From positions 26,103,403-26,167,402 of the forward strand of contig OX439131.1 in NCBI GenBank assembly GCA_949318235.1: 64,000 nucleotides of DNA, read 5' to 3'. The DNA is from Ecdyonurus torrentis. Its lineage: Eukaryota; Arthropoda; Insecta; Ephemeroptera; Heptageniidae. The notes beneath the pieces were generated by a model, which saw only the letters and a program-made list of their open reading frames with translations, was not told the DNA's origin and did no database searches. Of the stretch, positions 16,112 through 30,350 are shown piece after piece; position 1 is the stretch's first letter; each line of letters starts with the position of its first letter. Made by a program: the position numbers and the translations under genes.

Positions 16112-17423
16112 CTGTGTATATTTCAATTTATCTCCTTTATTCATAATGGATAAAGAAAATATTATTACTTTTTTATTACATTGGTTGTATTTTTTTTTCT
16201 TCAAATGCAATAATAGAAAAATGCATTATTTGTTGTTCTTTTCTCTCTCTCTCTCTCTCTTGAACTCTGGGAGATTGCAATACGGTTATTGTCTCCACAT
16301 TATTATTGTTCTTATTATTTGTGTAGTTAGTGAAGCGATAAGGGGTCAAAACTTTTGTTTCTTTATATAATATAACAGTAGCTGAGTATATATAAATAGT
16401 AGCCATATGATTATGTGTTTTACTTGGTGGCCATATTGGCAAATTGCCATACAAAAACACCATATATACAGTATACACACCCATTCACCTTACATAAACC
16501 CTTTTTACTACATTGTATAATATTAATATATATATATATATATATATTGCATCTTCGTAATTTCCTCTTTTTATATATACAAGCACTTCTTGTCAGTCAT
16601 AGTTACAACCCTTTCTTCTTTTGCGCTTCTTTCTTCATTCCCTCTCTTGCGGGTTATAGATCAATATCTCCCCTACTTTTTCTTTCTTTTTTTTTCTATC
16701 CAAATGTCTGAATGTCATCATAGTAACTGGAGAACACCCCCCATTATTTTCTTCTTCTATATATGGTATACACCCACACCCTTCACTGCTTCTTCTATCT
16801 CGATTTTCTTTTTTCTTTGTTTTTTCTTTTTCTTTCTTTTCTTTTTTTTTTTTTTTCCTTTTTTTTTTCTTCCTATATATATGATGCTTTCAGTTTTTGG
16901 TACTCAATATCTCAACACCGTGATTGGTAACTCAACCAATGTCATAATAATATCATTTTTCTTATGGTGTCTTTTTGTTCTATTAAGGTCAAAAGAAAAT
17001 CAAAAGAAGACGTATAAACGTCACACAGTGATAATGCAAACAATGTTGGTACACATAATAAGCAAAATATAAGAATTGGGAAAAAGAAACTTATCGATAT
17101 TTTAATAAATGTCAATAATACATTAATTTTAACATAAAATGACAGTTTTTTTAGGAGGACAAACTAATTTCCGTTTATCTTATAAAACCAGACATATTTT
17201 ATCACCATATCGTATATTGTGGCATATAAATAAAGTTGTCTATATATTAAACTGATGTTCAATATATTTATATATAAAAAAAGGCTTTATAAAGTTAATA
17301 ATAAAAATGAGAGCTTAATTTCCCCAATAAATGGAATCATCTTATTTGACATTCAAAAAACGGGATCTTACGATAAATTTATCTCATATATTATAGTGCT
17401 TTGATCTTTTCTTCTCTATAAGT

Positions 17424-17426
<3 letters not shown>

Positions 17427-17501
<75 letters not shown>
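17427..17501. repeat. (AG)n microsatellite, 75 nt
   Basis: Uninterrupted AG tract about 1.3 kb upstream of the GC-rich promoter-like patch. In arthropods GA repeats upstream of promoters can bind GAGA-type factors. Whether this one does is unknown. Confidence 0.95.
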
Positions 17502-17504
<3 letters not shown>

Positions 17505-18689
17505 GAATTGAATTCCAACACTATATACCTGCGACGATTATTTATTCATTTATTTTTGTTGCAACGTTATACAACTATATCGGTGATATTACAGCAAGTT
17601 CACGCCAATTTCCTCTATAACAATGACTGCATGATGACTTAACTGCTTATAGGTTCAGTACACAAAATAATTAAAATTAAAATATATATCATGTAGATGA
17701 AGCTAAAAGTCGTCATATAATGTTATTAAAAATTGAAGAAAAATATAATATTCATTAAGTACAAATATTAATTAATATTATACTATATTACCTTACTGGT
17801 AATTAGTGCTATATAGGGCAAGATCTATATAGTACTGGATATAGGAAGGACTTTTAGACTATATAGAATTAACGTCTTAACGAACAAGGGGTTGAATGCT
17901 TATAGATAAAATTTATTTTATAACTTCTCTTTTTTTTACTTTATTATATAAAAAAAAAATTCCCCCTTTTTTTTTTTTTTTTTTTTGCTCTCTGTAAATT
18001 TTTAGCAAAATTGTAAAAAAAAAAAAAAAAATGGAAACATTTTTATGAACGTGTCACATTCTTCGCATCGTATTTTTTATGACTATAGTATGTAAACAAG
18101 AACATGTTGTTTCCCTGTGGTTTGTTTGGTCTGTGATGCACAGAAAAGAGAAAAACTGTGATGGATTTCGGCTTCGTGAGTTTATCTTTATGACCATGAT
18201 GTACAGATGAGAGAAAAAAAAATTCTGCCACTCATATTTTATTGCCATGCAAGATGTATAATATAAATACATACAAAAATAAAATAGCATTTTTGTTTTT
18301 TGAGATGCTCCTAGACTTACATCCCTGTTCCCAAATGTAATAAACCTATCAAAAAAGATGATGGTCTATACCACCCTTTTTTCCCAACATGATCTCAAAT
18401 TCTAATAAAACTATAACAACGAGAAAAATTTATATCTTTCAAAAATATACTATTGACCATTTTTCAATGCTTTTTTTTTTTTTTTTTTTTTTTTTTACAA
18501 TTTTTATGTATGTTATTGCTTGAAGGTTTCCCTGTAGCAATTTTAAGTTGGAATACTCTCACATGATGATATGCTCCAGAGAAAGAGATGCTTAGGGGCA
18601 AAAGAAAGAAAGAAAAAAAAAAGTATAACATGATGATGACCATAGAAAAAGAATCCAATAGCAGGAGTGTCTATATTGCCAGTAGCAAT

Positions 18690-18960
18690 GCTCTTGGGGA
18701 TCACTCTGGTCTGGTCCATTGCTGATGTCTGTTATAACCGCGAGTTACTGCTGAGAGCCAGTCCGTGTTCTCTCTCTTATGTCTGCCATCACACCGCTCT
18801 GCGCAGCTATAGCAATAGTCAGTGTTGTCGGGTCGGGTGGGAGAAAAGCAAAGCGCGTCAGCCGCGTTACCACCACCACGCCACGCTTTACTCCGCGCGC
18901 CACCGTTGTCAGTCGCTCTCTCGCGTTCATAGGAGAAGAGTCTATCACAAGTTGCTCTCA
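18690..18960 (+). promoter_or_regulatory. CpG/GC-rich patch, probable promoter region
   Basis: This is one of the few clearly GC-rich stretches in the window and has many CpG steps. It contains two arthropod-type initiator matches (TCAGT) on the + strand, at 18819-18823 and 18909-18913. I found no convincing TATA box at the usual distance and no good downstream promoter element. Downstream sequence has the look of an arthropod 5' UTR and ends at a strong donor on the same strand, which is why the + direction is chosen. A 132-codon frame crosses the patch (18667-19065), but its composition looks like translated GC-rich DNA and no family is recognised. Promoter identity is inferred from composition and context only. 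Confidence 0.4.
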
Positions 18961-19375
18961 AAATTTCAAAACATTACTAAAACTAAAGACATCGCAGTGG
19001 GCGTGAACCCCAAACAAAGTTTAAAAATTTTGAATTTATTATATAAAAAAAAAGTGTGTGAATAATATTAAGTGTTATTGTGTTTGAAGTGCAAATTTGT
19101 GTTTTTTATACAATTATTATTATTAATAAATATTATGCTGTGTGTACATGGTTTTGATCCAGGCAATAAAGCCTGTAAAACTACTTTTTAAATAAAATAA
19201 AAATTTATACTTTAAATTTTTATTTGTAGTGAAATACATTTATAAAACAATATAATATATTTTTATATATTATTTTATTAATTTGACCACATTTAAAAAA
19301 AAAAAATTTGAAGAAAAAATAACGTGGAATAAAATTTTAAATTTAATCCCTGACGGATATACAACCATTTTTATG
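18821..19375 (+). other. Probable 5' UTR exon (non-coding first exon)
   Basis: A 5' end is proposed at one of the two initiator matches (A of TCAGT at 18821 or 18911). The right boundary is proposed at ATG|GTAAGTGA, donor 19375/19376, the best donor consensus in the neighbourhood. The sequence becomes A/T- and GTG-rich after 18960, as arthropod 5' UTRs often do, and has no long conserved reading frame. The next recognisable splice acceptor on this strand that leads into coding sequence is at 40032/40033, which would give an intron of about 20.7 kb. Joining the two exons is inference: intermediate exons are possible, and this patch could belong to another transcript. Confidence 0.35.
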
Positions 19376-20689
19376 GTAAGTGAAATTATTTTGTTTTTAT
19401 GTTATTGTGATTTTTTGGTACCGCTACTTGGTACACACATTGGAAGCGCGAAACTTTATACATATACAGACAAGAGAGAAACTTTTTAAGTGACTTTTTC
19501 TCTCTCTCGTGTTGTAAAACAGGCTTTACAACAACCGTTATACGAGACGAATAAAACCTAAAGAAAAAGTTGATATGTGTGTGGAACTCATTGCTCTCTA
19601 GTCTCTATACAATTTTACTCATTTATTGTTAATAATAATTTACTTCGATATAATATTAGTTTATCTATATATTTTGTGGTCAGGGTAACAAATATAATTT
19701 TATTTTTATATAACTTTAAATGAATCATAATATGATTTTCTTATTTTTCTCGATCGTAACGTCTTATAAAATCAGATTTATAGAGGGAAAATATAATACT
19801 TTTACAATTCTTACTGTGATTCATGTTATGTGTAATAATATTGTGAATCATTTTGAAATTTGAATTTTAATAGAAAATTTAACCTTTTTAACCTCGGAAA
19901 TTGAAAATAATTAAAAAAAATAAAAAAAAAACTAGAGAAAAAAGAATCGTATAAGTTTTAAATGAGTAATAAAATTTTAAATTTTATTACATATATGTTA
20001 AAATGTGAAAAGAAAAAATTAATAATATAAAAAGGGGCATTCATTGTATAACTTATAAAATTTCGTACATATATATATTATATTTTAACTTTATTTTTAT
20101 GTCTGATGCTCATTTAAAAACTCCTACATACGTTTATCTTAAAAGAAAAAAAAACTGACTTATATGCGTCCTATATTCTTTAAATTACGTATCTGGTTAC
20201 AAGTTTTAAGTATTTTTATATTAAAATAATAATAATAAAAGGCTTACAACACACACTCAAAATCTACACAACAAATATTTATTATTACATTATATTTCCC
20301 CTTCGTTTGTTATTATAGAAATACTATCATCAAATGTTTATAAATCTATATTATATATTATGATGGTATCATATTACTATCATTTTATAGATTATGATTT
20401 AAAGTCTCTTGCGAATAATTACAATAACAAACCCTTAATTTTTTTTCTTTGTATAATATATTTTTTTTACACTCTGCTTTTATAGAAATGAAAATACTGT
20501 GATTATTATTTGAACTTAACCATGAAAGGGGTCATATGGTATAGTTTTTTTTTTCTTGTGTTCTAATTTCTATTCGTTTTTCTTCTTCCCCTAATATTTT
20601 TGATTTGTACGCTCTCGTTTTTTTTTTTCTCATGCATGCAAGCATGTGTGTGTACTGTGTGAGTTTAATAAAAATAAAAGAGAAAAAGG

Positions 20690-20790
20690 GGGGTGGTCCT
20701 GGGGTGTAAGCCAGCGACCGCTAGGGCACCAAAAGGGGATGAGGAGGAGGGTTGACAACACGAAAGGGGAGGAAAGTCTAGGTTCTCACA
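20690..20790. other. G/purine-rich island of unknown role
   Basis: A block of about 100 nt with runs of G (a G6 run, several G4 runs) and GAGGAGGAGGG in otherwise A/T-rich DNA. There is no reading frame of interest. It could be a regulatory element or a remnant of a repeat. Confidence 0.3.
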
Positions 20791-23700
20791 GTCACATGTA
20801 AATTTATTTCAAAAAGCCAAGCCAGATTATTTTTTTAACACATAACCACTAACAAAAATAGGTCTTGTGCAGACTCAAATAAATGAAAAAGACACAACAA
20901 TTATTATTTTACAATTATTATTTTTTATATGATTATGACCAAAAACTAAAATTAATTATATAAAACCTTCCAATTTTAAATCTATATAAGTTGTTTAAAA
21001 CATTAATCTTTTATATTCATCTATTTCATAATATTTTCTTTGGCCACTTAGAAGAGAGCAAATTAAATGCAACTAATTTGATTTACACATACGTGTGGGA
21101 AGCGTGGAAAAGAAAAATAATATATATTTTTTTTCTCTTTTCTCTCGTTTACAAAATAAGAGAAACACAATATTAGTAATGTCATTATTCTTTTGTAACT
21201 AATTACATGAGAAAAGTGAGTCAATCTAATTATGTTGCTCTTCTCCCTTCCATCTCTTATTAAGCTTGGACATAGTATTTCACTTTATTATTGTTTTTGT
21301 TTGTTTTTTAACATATTATACATATAAAATAACATGGTGTTTTTTGATATCATGTGGACATAGTGCTAAAAACTTCTTTATATTATATCAAAGTTTCTTT
21401 CACTCTCCCACACACATTCATGGCTACTTTACAAGTGGCGCTTTTTGCTTTTTAGTGACGCGATTTTTTTTTTTCTTCTTTTTTTTTTTTAAATGTCCAG
21501 TATACAAGTGTAGTAGTTATAACACAGCCGTTGCCGCAGCTCATATAACGACACATCTGCTTTGCGACTTGACCGCACCCAAAACCAAGGCTATTAAAAT
21601 CCAACACAAATATATTATAATATGTGCATCACAAGTGTATAATTCACTATAGTGCTTTACATATAAATGTGGTTAGTAAACACACGCATCCATTGTCATA
21701 TATTTAAAAAAAAAAATTATTAAAATAATTTGAAACATTATTAAAAATTTAAATGACAACATGAAAAAAAAAAGTATTTAATTATGCTTGTTAAATTCAT
21801 TTTTATTCTATAATTATAAAAAATATAATTTATAGTCTGTAGCACCTACGTATAATGTATTTTAGACTTGAACTTAATTGTTAAATATATATATGAAGCA
21901 CCGTTTCCTTTTTTATTATTATAATTAATCAACCATGCCAGAGGTTTTTTTTTTTTTGTAATATTTTTTTTCTCTGCTCTTCTTATTAAAGTTCACTTTA
22001 ATTCTAACACTTTCCCTCATTATTATATTTACTCGCGGGTATAATTTTCACGGTTGCATCTGTCACGCCATCATTATTGCATTTTGCACTTAAAATTTGT
22101 GATGATATAGAATGCAACCCTCCCTCCTCTGTTATAAAATTCCCTCTATGTACCATGTCTGTGAAAAAGCGTTGCTCTAATTAAATTGTTTGTAATTGAT
22201 GTGATTTTTGAAAAGAGAGGTGAGATATATTTTAAAGAGTACAAATTTTTATTTAAAATATAAATAATAGAAATTCTGATTTATTTTAATGACAACAAAA
22301 TGCAATGAAAGAAGCCGAGCCACCCCCATAACTGTATATTATATTTATATATATATATATAAGACCATTTTTAGATTGCACCCTTTGAAACAAAAACGGC
22401 AGCTGGTTGGTGACCCCTTCAGGCAAACATATATACGCATACACACAAGAGTTTTTCCAATGTTCATTTTAGATTAGACTTAACCAGACCATCGGGACAC
22501 AATACATATACACCACTGCTTTTCTCTCAATGATGAGAATTTACAACTTTTTTTTTTTTTTTTTTTTTTTGCTCCCGGGATATTATTTTTAAATTTAACT
22601 TTTTATATTATTTGAACGTTGTAATAAAATCTTTTGTCATTCCGTGTAAAAACAACTATTATTTTTGGTACTATACTGGTATAATTTAATTTAACAAATC
22701 ACATAAAAATATTTAATTGTACTTAATAGTTGTCATAAAATAGTGAGATAGAGTTAGATACACTTTTTTCTTTGATTTAATTTTATTTTTATTAATACAT
22801 TTTTCATTTTTTTTTATATATAATTGTAAAAACATAGTTTTAAAAAAAAAAGCAACTTTTAACTTCATTTATACAGCTGGATATATTAAAAATGAAGTAT
22901 AATATTATGCTTTTTTATTTAAAGAAAACTTTAAAAAATATATTTTATATGATTTTAACAAGCTGAGGTAAAAAGTTTCTTATTATATATGACAGACAGG
23001 GTAGTTCATATCCATTATCACGTCACATATAAAAAAAAAAGTTGGTTTTCATCTCTCTATCAATGGACCAGATACTAAAAAATATTATATATATAAATGT
23101 ACATGAAGAGGGCGAAGTCTTTTTTGTTCTTGTGAGAAATTTACCAGACGAGTGATATAAAACAGCCTGACTTTAGTAAAAGGGGAAAAAAAGTAGTCTA
23201 ATTTCTCCACTGCCCTTCTACCACCCACGGGAGCCCCCTTTCTATATGTTATGATACCCAAAAATAAACACACTTACTGTTTTGGCAGACCAAACTCGCA
23301 GACTTTTTGACGTCACCTTTACACTATCCTATAGTAGTAGTATAGTAAAAAAAAAAAAATTAATGTTTTGAATATATTAGTATAGCTAAAAAGTTTGATA
23401 TGGATACGTGCGAGTTTTTATTATTATTAACATGGGAAAACGAATCAAGCGAAGCTTTTTTATTATTTTTTTTTTTTCTTGAGCTCATCTCACGATTGTA
23501 TAATAAGAAAGATTCACCTATAGGGTGTCTGCATGGATATATAATAATATGAACTTCCTTTGCGTGTAAAAATAATAACATCATCACGTCAAACATATTA
23601 TATAAGATCTTTCATGCTCAATAATATTCATATCAGTTTTCTCTATACAACATAAAAATCCTTTATAACTTTGTAAAAAAATATATGTCTAAAAGTTCAA

Positions 23701-24532
23701 AAAAGTTATCATGAAAATATTAAATTTTTTTTTTACTTGTCATCTTTCGTTTTTTTATTTATTATATTCAAAAGTTATCTTCTATATAAAAATGTTTTTA
23801 GATAACAAAAAATTGTAACATAAGATTTTTTTTTTATATAAAAGTCACCAAGATGTTTACATAAACAGAAGTTAGCTTACAAGTTTTTATACAACTTGAA
23901 CTTTTGTTTTTAAAAGAACAAAAAATGTATAGCTCAAAGAAAAGTGTGGGTTTCAAAAAAAGGAAGACAAAAAAAATGATAAGTTTTTTTGTTATGTATA
24001 TTGATAAAACAAAAGAAATATTGATGTAATTTTTCTTCGAATATGCCAGCAACATTAAACATATCATATCAAAAGTCTTTTGCAGCCATGTATATCATAT
24101 ATAAGAACATACATTATATTATGTTATAAATACGATGCAAAAGAAGAGAAGAAGATGGAAGTAAAGGAGAAACCCGATGCCAAAAAGCGCTTCAAGCGCA
24201 AAACACCCAAGCTTTCTGTATACGTCAGCTAACATTTGAAAAAGAAAATACGCATAAAGTAAAGAAGAAATAAGAACTTTGATGAAAACATGATACAGAA
24301 TTTTACTTTTCTTCTTCTTATAAGAAGACCACACACACATATACACGAGCATTTACAATATATATAAATCGATTTATTATATTGTTATTTGGGAGAAATT
24401 CAAAAGAAATACTTTTTGTATGGTATATACGTAGAATAAAATGAAAATTAAACTTTGAATATCTATATCTTTGTATAAGAAGCAAAAGTTTTATACTTTA
24501 TTTACCATTACCGTATAATATGCGTTCAATTT

Positions 24533-24535
<3 letters not shown>

Positions 24536-24588
<53 letters not shown>
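24536..24588. repeat. (TC)n microsatellite, 53 nt
   Basis: Uninterrupted polypyrimidine dinucleotide tract. Confidence 0.95.
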
Positions 24589-24589
<1 letters not shown>

Positions 24590-27500
24590 AGAAAGATTCA
24601 TGGAAAATGTGGAAAGTTATATTATATTTTGATGGCAATGTTGGGAAATCTTCATACATGCCTTAGTGTGTACCATGTCGTCTTATTATATTCTTAATAT
24701 TCTCTTGTATTATATTATATAATGGTTATTATTGAGTAAACTTCACGCAGAAAAGCTAACGCCGCAGCACGCATTTCAAACTCTCACTGCTTTTATTATA
24801 TATTTAGTGTTAAATGATGCTGGTTGTTGTAATACATTATATAAGTTTTGTACATATATAAATATATAAATTAAAACTTAAATTATAATAAATTTTAAGT
24901 ATATAGTTTAATCTTTAACTTTCTATATTATTATAATATATCACAATTTTATCAGTTAAATTGTTTCAAAAATATATTGATAAAAATCTGTGCAAATTTT
25001 GTGGTTTCAATACTATTTAGCAGTTTTAAAATATGTATATATAATATTTCATTTAAATAAAGTATAAATAAAATTTATTATAATATATATATTTATATAC
25101 TTTTTTTTTCTGAGTGCTATATATTTTTATTATAATATTCTGTAGACACGAACATAAAATAAAAATTTCAATATTGTACTAAAATTTACAGAAGAGAAAT
25201 ATTTCTCTCTTTTATACATGATTTTTATTATTAACGCAGACATAATTTTTTTTTGTCTCAATGTTATTATAACCTTTATATATATTATATAATTTTTTTT
25301 AACTTGTATAGACAATGTTACATACTACCTCAACTTTTTGTGGATTAATTATAGACTAAAGTAAAGTAAAAGCTTTAGGTATAAAATATATCGTTTAATA
25401 TTATATCAAATGTAAACCAAAAGGATTTCTCCTCTTTTTTTTTTTTTTTTTTTTTTTTGTCCCATAAGGCACTGTTAAAATCTGCTTTACAATTGCGTCT
25501 GTCATGTCTGTCTCGTCTCATTACAATCTCGTTAACAAACAGAATACACCAAGGTATACGTCACAGTATATAACTACCATAGGAAACCATTCTCCTAAAC
25601 TCACTTAAAAATGACATTAATTTTATATCATATTAATAAATGTGTTTAAAAACTCAATTATTCTTCTCTTGAATAAAAAAGGAAATTATATCATTATAAA
25701 AATAAAGTACTTTTTTGGTATATATACTGAAAAGTTATTCTATTCTTTTTTAAGAATCTTAACGTATATATTTCTAAGAAAAACAAAATCAATATGAGTT
25801 TATTTTAATTAAAGCTTTTATAGTATATAAGATATATTTAAAATATGATTTTTAAAATAATGAATTTACGTTATAGGAAACATAAATTTAAATCATAATA
25901 ATATCAAATAATAAATCTTACTTTAAATATAAGTATTTTTATAAATTATTATAGCTTATAATATACTTTATTATCTTGACTTTTACTTAAAAAAAAATTA
26001 TGATGACAATCTGAGTGTGTGGGGGGTAGTTTGTTTTTTTTAAGTCATTTATTTTCCAGATGACCATTCTGTGTCTCTGTAATAGTCGTTCAGTGTTTTT
26101 TTTTTTTTAAAGTGCATAAAGATTTTTCTTTCCTGCCCTCCTGTTTTAGTAATAAACACTTTATATATAGTTTCTGTATCTTCTGATGCATTGCCAGATG
26201 AAAGATAAACGACAACTGCAGTAAAAGTCACATAATATATATATTTTTAAAGAGAGTAAGATAGAAATAAAAATTTGTTATATAATATATTTTATTTATT
26301 AAAATGAAAAATGATATCTAAAAAATTTGATGACATGCTAACACAAGTAGAAAAAAAAACTTTCAGAAACATAAGTTTTTTTTTATATTTATTTTTTTAT
26401 TATTCATTTTTTATTATTTATATACACGTATAAAAAAACAACATATCATGGTACGTTTTTTTTTGTGTTAAATGCGGGTTGATATATAAAATTTCCATAT
26501 TAGATTATGTATATTCTTTTATTTTATTTTAAGAGATGATATAGAGAATAGAGAATATATATTTTAGTTTTATTTAATATATAAAAATATTTGTATAATT
26601 TAAAATATTTTGACTTGCGTGCTAATATATCATATGAAAGTTAATCTGAAAAATAAAAATAATAATTAATTAAAATATAAAATGTATATTTAGCTTTTTA
26701 GTGTAAATATTTGTAAATCTTAGAAAAAATGTGTTTATAAAATTTTAATTTTTTTATACTTACCCTTTTTAGAAGTTTTATACGTTATATAGGTAACTTG
26801 GTTGAATAGATCGTGATGTATCGTATTCTAATGGTGTATATTGTTTTAAGGGTCACGCACGCAATATATATATATATATATACTTGGCAACAACGTATAT
26901 AAGTTTCCACTTTGGTGCCCTTATTTAGCTGCTTCATTTTTTCTCTTTATTTTTTACCGTGGGGCTAAGTAAGCGAGTTTTTTTTATTATTATTATTATT
27001 TTTTTTTTACATATTTCTTAAGTTGCTTCTGCCTGCAGTGTGCAAGCCACTCACAGATAACTTGCGTGTCTGTTTATTTGTCTTCAGGCTTCCAACTCTT
27101 GTTTTTTTTTTGTGTTTATTCAACCCGACTTGATCTTTGCATACAATTATACACCATCCATATAACTGTATGTTATAGACAATATAGACTATTATAAGAA
27201 ACTATAGTTCTTCTTTTGTTTTGTGTATGAAAGATATGTTTAAATATTATTATTAATTTGCATTGTCAATAGGTATGGTATAGTATAATTGTTACATATT
27301 ATTATTATTTTCTAAATTTATAAGATATTTTATTTCCAAAATATATATATTATTTGGTATGTGTGGGAAAACTCCACATATCCCTTAAAAAAAGTCACGG
27401 CCTCTTATATTATACTTTTTTGATGTGCACGTTTTCATGAAACTTCTTTTTGGGTAAAAACTTTTTAAGTTTAATATATATTTTTTTCTTATTATTTTAT

Positions 27501-28776
27501 TCTTTCGTGTTAAAAAGTTTTGGTAAATCTTTTAATATATAAGTTTTTTTTTTTTTTTCACTCACATTATTGCAAAAACGTTTTGTTGGAAAGATCTTAA
27601 AATCTTTCATAATATAAGGTTCAAAAGCCTTGTCTTTTTTTTTTTTTTTTTTTTTTTTTCGTGTGACATATATATTTTCGTGTGTCTTCTATATGGAAGA
27701 CACGAGACGACAAAACAAAAATTAAATGTATTAACTTTACTTCACTTTCTGTTAAAGTAAAGGGATAAGCTTTAGTGACGCCTCTGGTATATAGAGTACG
27801 CACTGAGAAAACATAACTCAGTTTTAAAATGTTGATATACGTAGTCGTACTTTCAGCGATATAAACATGAATTATACAACTGATTTAATATTTAAAGCTG
27901 CTATAAAGTACGATATTGAATATATTCATCACATCAATTTTCATAAATGTTTTTATTTAAATTATCATGCAAATTAATCACTCTAAAGATATAGTTAGAG
28001 GTCAGAATGTGTACTCTTTTTAATGAGTCAATATAGAGAGAGTGGTTCAGGCTTAATTATATTTGAACTCCAAGAAAGAAAAATGTCATGAAAAACAAAA
28101 AAAGCTAAATTTTTTCAGTGTTGTGAATGTGTGTTGCTTTAGTTTAGGAAATAAACCTGTGCCATGATGAATGTCACTTCTCTCTACTAACAGAAGCTTT
28201 ATAATATACGTTAGTTACTAAAGTCTAATCACGATTCTATGTAGTAGAGACAACAATAGACCAGCATGCATCTTTCTAATCCTCATATCTCTTAGATACA
28301 TCCCCTCCCACCATAGATATATACCTCCCTTAGTCTTTGCTCTATATCTACACTCCTACTGTCAGTTATTATTGTTGAGTTTGGGTGTGTATGTGATGCG
28401 GGTTAAAATACTTTTTTTTCTTCTATCATATTATTATATAGGATGTTATACAATCTTCTTTTTTTTTTTCTTTTTGACCAAAGGCAATATTAACTAACTA
28501 CCACCTTTATATTGTTTTTTAATCTTCCCTGTCTACTTTTTTAATATATATTTTTTATTAACTATCATCAATATCATTATACCTACAGATGATGTTTTTT
28601 TTAAGGGTGGATGTAGATATACAGTATGAAAACCCTAAGGGCTACGATGGAGACTGCATGGCGTCAGAGTTTAAAACAAAAATGGGGAGAAATATCAAAT
28701 AACTATACACAGTATTATGCTGTACTTTTCGTATATGCACAAAATACAAAAACTTATATGCTCTTTTCCCTTTTCT

Positions 28777-28887
<111 letters not shown>

Positions 28888-29305
28888 ATCCCATTGGGAA
28901 TCTTATAGGGGCTATGTGTGCGTGTATCTTTTCTCTGTTACTCTCAGTACTAGAATATACACACCGTCCATCTATGATAGCCCTCGGGAACCGTAAAAGA
29001 TGTGAAGAATTTGTGGCTGTTTACTTACTTGCTTAGCTTTTTAGTACTATAGCTCTTTTCTCCATGGTTTGAATTTTGGTAAAGAGTATGTTGTTTTCTA
29101 TATCACAGAGCTATATAGATAGAGAGGATATACATTGCATAGAGAGAGAGAGAGTCGTCTATTTTACCTCTCTTGTCTTATAAAGATTCTCCAGTATATA
29201 TATTCCCACAGGAATTTACGCATTTCATTCAATAAATCCTGAGTTAAGAGCTATATTTACATCAAATTACATATTCATGTATCGAAATAGACAGAAAACA
29301 TCTGT

Positions 29306-29343
<38 letters not shown>

Positions 29344-29689
29344 AAAGTTATAAAATATAATAACACAAATTATTCGATATATGGGATAATATAAGATATA
29401 TTTTGTATGGTATGTATATATGATGAAAAATTATTTCTGTGTAGCAAAAAAAAAAAAAAAAAAAAAAAAGAAGTTATTATAGAATAAGTAAATTAATTGA
29501 TTACTGTGCATGTTAAATAAAAATGAATCATTCTATTGATTTTTTTTATAAATAGAGCAAAAGTTACTCTTACGTGATTTTTTTTTTGAAAGATAATATT
29601 TTTTAAAGGTTTTTGTACCCTACGTAGTGGTCAAGCAAGTCTGTGTGTGTGAGAGAGAGAGTGAGTGAGAGAGAGACTTCAAGTTAAAA

Positions 29690-29795
29690 AAGTGATGTGA
29701 AGTAAAGCCGTCGTGTTTTTTTGAGGCCCTGCGGGTTTTGCCTCAGCCACATGAGAAGTTAGGCCGGTCAGACCGGACACATGAAGAGGCAAGAG

Positions 29796-29831
<36 letters not shown>
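29690..29831 (+). repeat. GC-richer cassette ending in A33, possible retroposon remnant
   Basis: About 100 nt of GC-richer sequence runs directly into a run of about 33 A. It contains two small hairpins: GAGGC pairing with GCCTC around a 12-nt loop near 29730-29752, and CCGGT-CAG-ACCGG near 29763-29775. A GC-rich body plus a long A tail is what a short retroposon (SINE) copy would look like. However, poly-A runs are common throughout this window, no tRNA-like A/B boxes were identified, and no target-site duplication was confirmed. Confidence 0.25.
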
Positions 29832-29834
<3 letters not shown>

Positions 29835-30129
29835 CAGAGAATAATAATAAAAAAAGTTTAGGTTATTGCCTACAGGAATTATACACACGTCTATATAATA
29901 AAAGTTATAGATAGATATTATAGAACCACATCAAAAAAAAAAAAAAAAAGTTATTTTATGTATAGAGAAAGAGAAGTTTTTACCTATTATTAAAAATATA
30001 AAAATCTCCCCACTGAATTATTATTATAATAATAACTCTTCCTCTTTTTGTTTTATATTAAAAAAAATTAAGCCGATTATAATGTTATATAAAAAGTTAT
30101 ATAAGCTGGTTTAAAACAGTAGGTTGTGA

Positions 30130-30350
30130 TTGTGACAATTGGTGTGCAGAGTAGAAAGAGAGGAAGGAAACTGCGTGACCAGTTTGTGGTGGTAGCGGGT
30201 GCCGCCGCGCGAGTTGAACTTTCACCTCATGCCGCTCAATACACGCCCCTTTTGGTACCCTAAGGCTGTCAAAAGATCGCCCACGCCGTCCAAACTCCTT
30301 TTTAGCTCGTGTGTCTTTTTGGTCAGCTTGAGTAAATTTTTTGACCACAC
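30130..30350. other. GC-richer, CpG-containing island
   Basis: About 220 nt stand out from the A/T background, with a CCGCCGCGCG core near 30205. A 135-codon minus-strand frame (30097-30504) crosses it, but its N-terminal half is plain AT-rich translation and no domain is recognised. The island could be an alternative promoter, an enhancer or an unrecognised exon. Nothing decides between these. Confidence 0.3.

Noticed and set aside
16590..17072. 160-codon Phe-rich frame
   Set aside because: It is driven by TTC/TTT pyrimidine runs. Hydrophobic composition alone does not support a membrane protein.
18667..19065. 132-codon frame beginning with a hydrophobic stretch, possible secreted protein
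   Set aside because: The open frame coincides with the GC-rich patch, where stops are rare. The residues are Arg/His/Ser-rich without a recognisable domain, and other frames are also open there. A 5' UTR or promoter is a better reading.
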